A stretch of DNA of 6,697 nucleotides from Lysobacterales bacterium UBA2790 (GTDB lineage: Bacteria; Pseudomonadota; Gammaproteobacteria; Xanthomonadales; Xanthomonadaceae). The position numbers were made by a program, and so were the translations under genes. The stretch is from positions 1-6,697 of the forward strand of contig DEHW01000077.1 of NCBI GenBank assembly GCA_002352135.1, given 5' to 3'. The notes beneath the pieces were generated by a model. It made no database searches. It saw only the letters and a list, made by a program, of their open reading frames with translations, and was not told where the DNA came from. Positions 5,534 to 6,697 of this stretch are shown in pieces; position 1 is the first letter of the stretch, and each line of letters starts with the position of its first letter.

Positions 5534-5878
5534 ATGAGCACGTTGCCGCCCTGCCCCAAATGCCAGTCCGAATACACCTACGAGGACGCCGATCAGTTGG
5601 TCTGTCCAGAATGTGGGCACGAGTGGAAGGCAGGCTCGGAGACGGAAACGACGACGGAAGACACTCGCGTCATCAAGGATGCCAACGGCGCAGTTCTGGC
5701 CGATGGGGATACGGTGACGGTGATCAAGGACCTGAAGGTCAAGGGCTCGTCGCTGGTGGTCAAGGTGGGCACCAAGGTGCGCAATATCCGTCTGGTCGAT
5801 GGCGATCACGACATTGACTGCAAGATCGACGGCATCGGCGCGATGAAGCTGAAGTCGGAGTTCGTCAAGAAGGCTTGA
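5534..5878 (+). CDS. yjdM: PhnA/YjdM family zinc-ribbon protein
   Basis: A 114-residue protein matches the PhnA (YjdM) family in length (E. coli about 111) and domain order. An N-terminal zinc ribbon uses Cys7, Cys10, Cys24 and Cys27 (CPKC and CPEC). An acidic linker follows, then a conserved C-terminal beta-barrel domain with [23 protein letters not shown] in two parts (49-60 and 61-71), the [10 protein letters not shown] segment and DIDCKIDG with Cys96. The family is often named 'alkylphosphonate utilization protein' because of linkage to the phn cluster in E. coli, but it is not needed for C-P lyase activity and its role is unresolved. No phn genes are present here. The start follows a weak GGAA at 5524-5527 and an extended -10 promoter. 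The reading frame stays open far upstream, but the family N-terminus and the promoter fix the start. It is convergent with the beta-lactamase gene. Confidence 0.93.
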   Translation: MSTLPPCPKCQSEYTYEDADQLVCPECGHEWKAGSETETTTEDTRVIKDANGAVLADGDTVTVIKDLKVKGSSLVVKVGTKVRNIRLVDGDHDIDCKIDGIGAMKLKSEFVKKA

Positions 5879-5922
5879 CCTTGTTGGACCGCCAGCGCGA
5901 CTAGCGTGGTGGGCCGGGCTTT

Positions 5923-5950
5923 CCGCGCGGACGGACTTACTCCGTCGCGG
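5923..5950. terminator. Terminator-like stem between convergent yjdM and beta-lactamase genes
   Basis: CCGCG (5923-5927) pairs with CGCGG (5946-5950), and ACGGA (5931-5935) pairs with TCCGT (5941-5945), leaving a three-base bulge and a CTTAC loop. The loop contains the beta-lactamase stop codon (TAA on the minus strand, 5937-5939). It is well placed to stop transcription from both sides, but no T-tract follows on either strand, so it is not a classical intrinsic terminator. It lies 45 bases after the yjdM stop. Confidence 0.4.
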
Positions 5951-6697
5951 GAGGGAGAACGCCCACTGCGCGCAAGGCCGCTTTGCCCATTTCAATGCGA
6001 ATTGGCCCTTGTGCCATGTCCTGAATATCGATGTTCAACGCGAAGGCAAACACCTCGTCTTCGCGCTGCACCCAGCCGACCCACCATCCAATCCCATTGC
6101 CGTGGTCGGGAAGCGCCATGCCGGTCTTGGCGTGTAAGGACCACGCTCGGCCTTGACTGTCGACGCCACTGTCCTGCTGGGTGATTTCCGCGACGGCGTC
6201 CTGGGCCCTGCGAACGACCGGCAATTCGCGCCTGGCGAGACGAGCAAGAAACTGCGTTTGCTCGATCGCACTGATCTGCAAGGGTCCGCGCAACCAGAAT
6301 TGATCGACCACGTCGCCGATCTGGCGATTGCCATAGTCGAACAGCTTGACCATCGTCTGCATGCGCTCAAGGCCAATACGACGCGCCAGTTCCTGATAGA
6401 CCGGCACGTTGGAGACGATGATCGCCTCGCGAAGACTCATGTCTTTTTCCCAGCTTGGCAAGAACGCTTTGCCGCCGCCCCAAGGCAGCACCTCGTCCAC
6501 ACTGCTGACCGCGCCGGTCACCAGGCCGATCACGCTATTCGGAATTTTGAATGTCGATGCCGGTGTGAAGCGCGTCGAAGCGCGACTGGCGTTGTAGCCG
6601 CTGTAGAGGCCGCTCTGCACATTCAGCAGCACGAAGCAGCCTTCCATCCAGACCTCGGAGAAGACGCGCGCCACGCGGGCATCCTCGACGAAGATCG
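5937..6697 (-). CDS. blaOXA: Class D (OXA-type) beta-lactamase, 5' end outside the window
   Basis: The last 252 codons of a periplasmic serine beta-lactamase are visible; the signal peptide and first residues lie beyond 6697. Counted from the first full codon, the class D motifs are all present: STFK with nucleophile Ser47 and the carbamylatable Lys50, the SNV triad (95-97), YGN (121-123), the conserved tryptophan in FWLRGPL (Trp134) that shields the carbamylated lysine in OXA enzymes, and KTG (190-192) followed by GWWVGW. The segments SVDEVLPWGG and MSLREAI and the VPVYQELARRIGLERM helix are characteristic of OXA-type enzymes. It should hydrolyse penicillins; the spectrum against cephalosporins or carbapenems cannot be read from sequence. 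A GTG at 6674 is internal to the conserved fold and is not the start. No transposase, integron or BlaR/MecR-like gene is visible alongside, so it looks like a resident chromosomal gene. Confidence 0.95.
   Translation of the reverse strand, partial: IFVEDARVARVFSEVWMEGCFVLLNVQSGLYSGYNASRASTRFTPASTFKIPNSVIGLVTGAVSSVDEVLPWGGGKAFLPSWEKDMSLREAIIVSNVPVYQELARRIGLERMQTMVKLFDYGNRQIGDVVDQFWLRGPLQISAIEQTQFLARLARRELPVVRRAQDAVAEITQQDSGVDSQGRAWSLHAKTGMALPDHGNGIGWWVGWVQREDEVFAFALNIDIQDMAQGPIRIEMGKAALRAVGVLPPATE

Noticed and set aside
1..6697. CRISPR array, tRNA, IS element or phage defence island
   Set aside because: No direct-repeat array, cloverleaf, terminal inverted repeats with transposase, or nuclease/effector gene was found on either strand.

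Overview
The window reads as chromosomal DNA from a moderately GC-rich gammaproteobacterium, most likely in or near the Xanthomonadales. This rests on the gene content (AceK, a PhnA/YjdM zinc-ribbon protein, an ECF sigma factor paired with a Hanks-type kinase, a chromosomal-style class D beta-lactamase) and on the MPAKAGIQ-type intergenic repeat. It is an inference from family resemblance, not from a search. No rRNA, tRNA, CRISPR array, transposase or integrase is visible.

Layout. Positions 1-1149 (minus strand) carry a two-gene operon: an ECF sigma factor, then a Ser/Thr protein kinase that runs off the left edge. The two overlap in an ATGA junction. Positions 1273-3009 (minus) encode isocitrate dehydrogenase kinase/phosphatase, AceK. 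Divergent from it across a 219-bp spacer is a class I glutamine amidotransferase-like protein (3229-4083, plus). That spacer holds a perfect 9-bp inverted repeat whose arms each read TTGCCATAC toward the flanking gene. Positions 4084-4278 are a convergent spacer with an MPAKAGIQ-type repeat and several consecutive small stem-loops. Next on the minus strand is a small membrane protein of 67 codons. After its TAA the same frame continues for 23 strongly hydrophobic codons, so the gene looks interrupted. A 14-codon leader frame with a good ribosome-binding site overlaps its start. Positions 4712-5173 (minus) encode an uncharacterised lipoprotein. After a 360-bp spacer comes yjdM/phnA (5534-5878, plus), with an extended -10 promoter. 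It converges on a class D (OXA-type) beta-lactamase (5937-6697, minus) whose 5' end lies outside the window.

How the parts relate. The sigma factor and kinase form a likely signalling unit in which the kinase activates the sigma factor by phosphorylation, as in the ECF43-type EcfP/PknT and EcfK/PknS pairs. AceK controls flux at the isocitrate branch point between the TCA cycle and the glyoxylate shunt, but no glyoxylate-shunt enzyme is adjacent. The remaining genes look like single transcription units of ordinary core or accessory function. I see no clear new multi-gene system. The points most worth following are the interrupted small membrane gene, the symmetric element between aceK and the amidotransferase gene, and the phosphorylation-type sigma/kinase pair.
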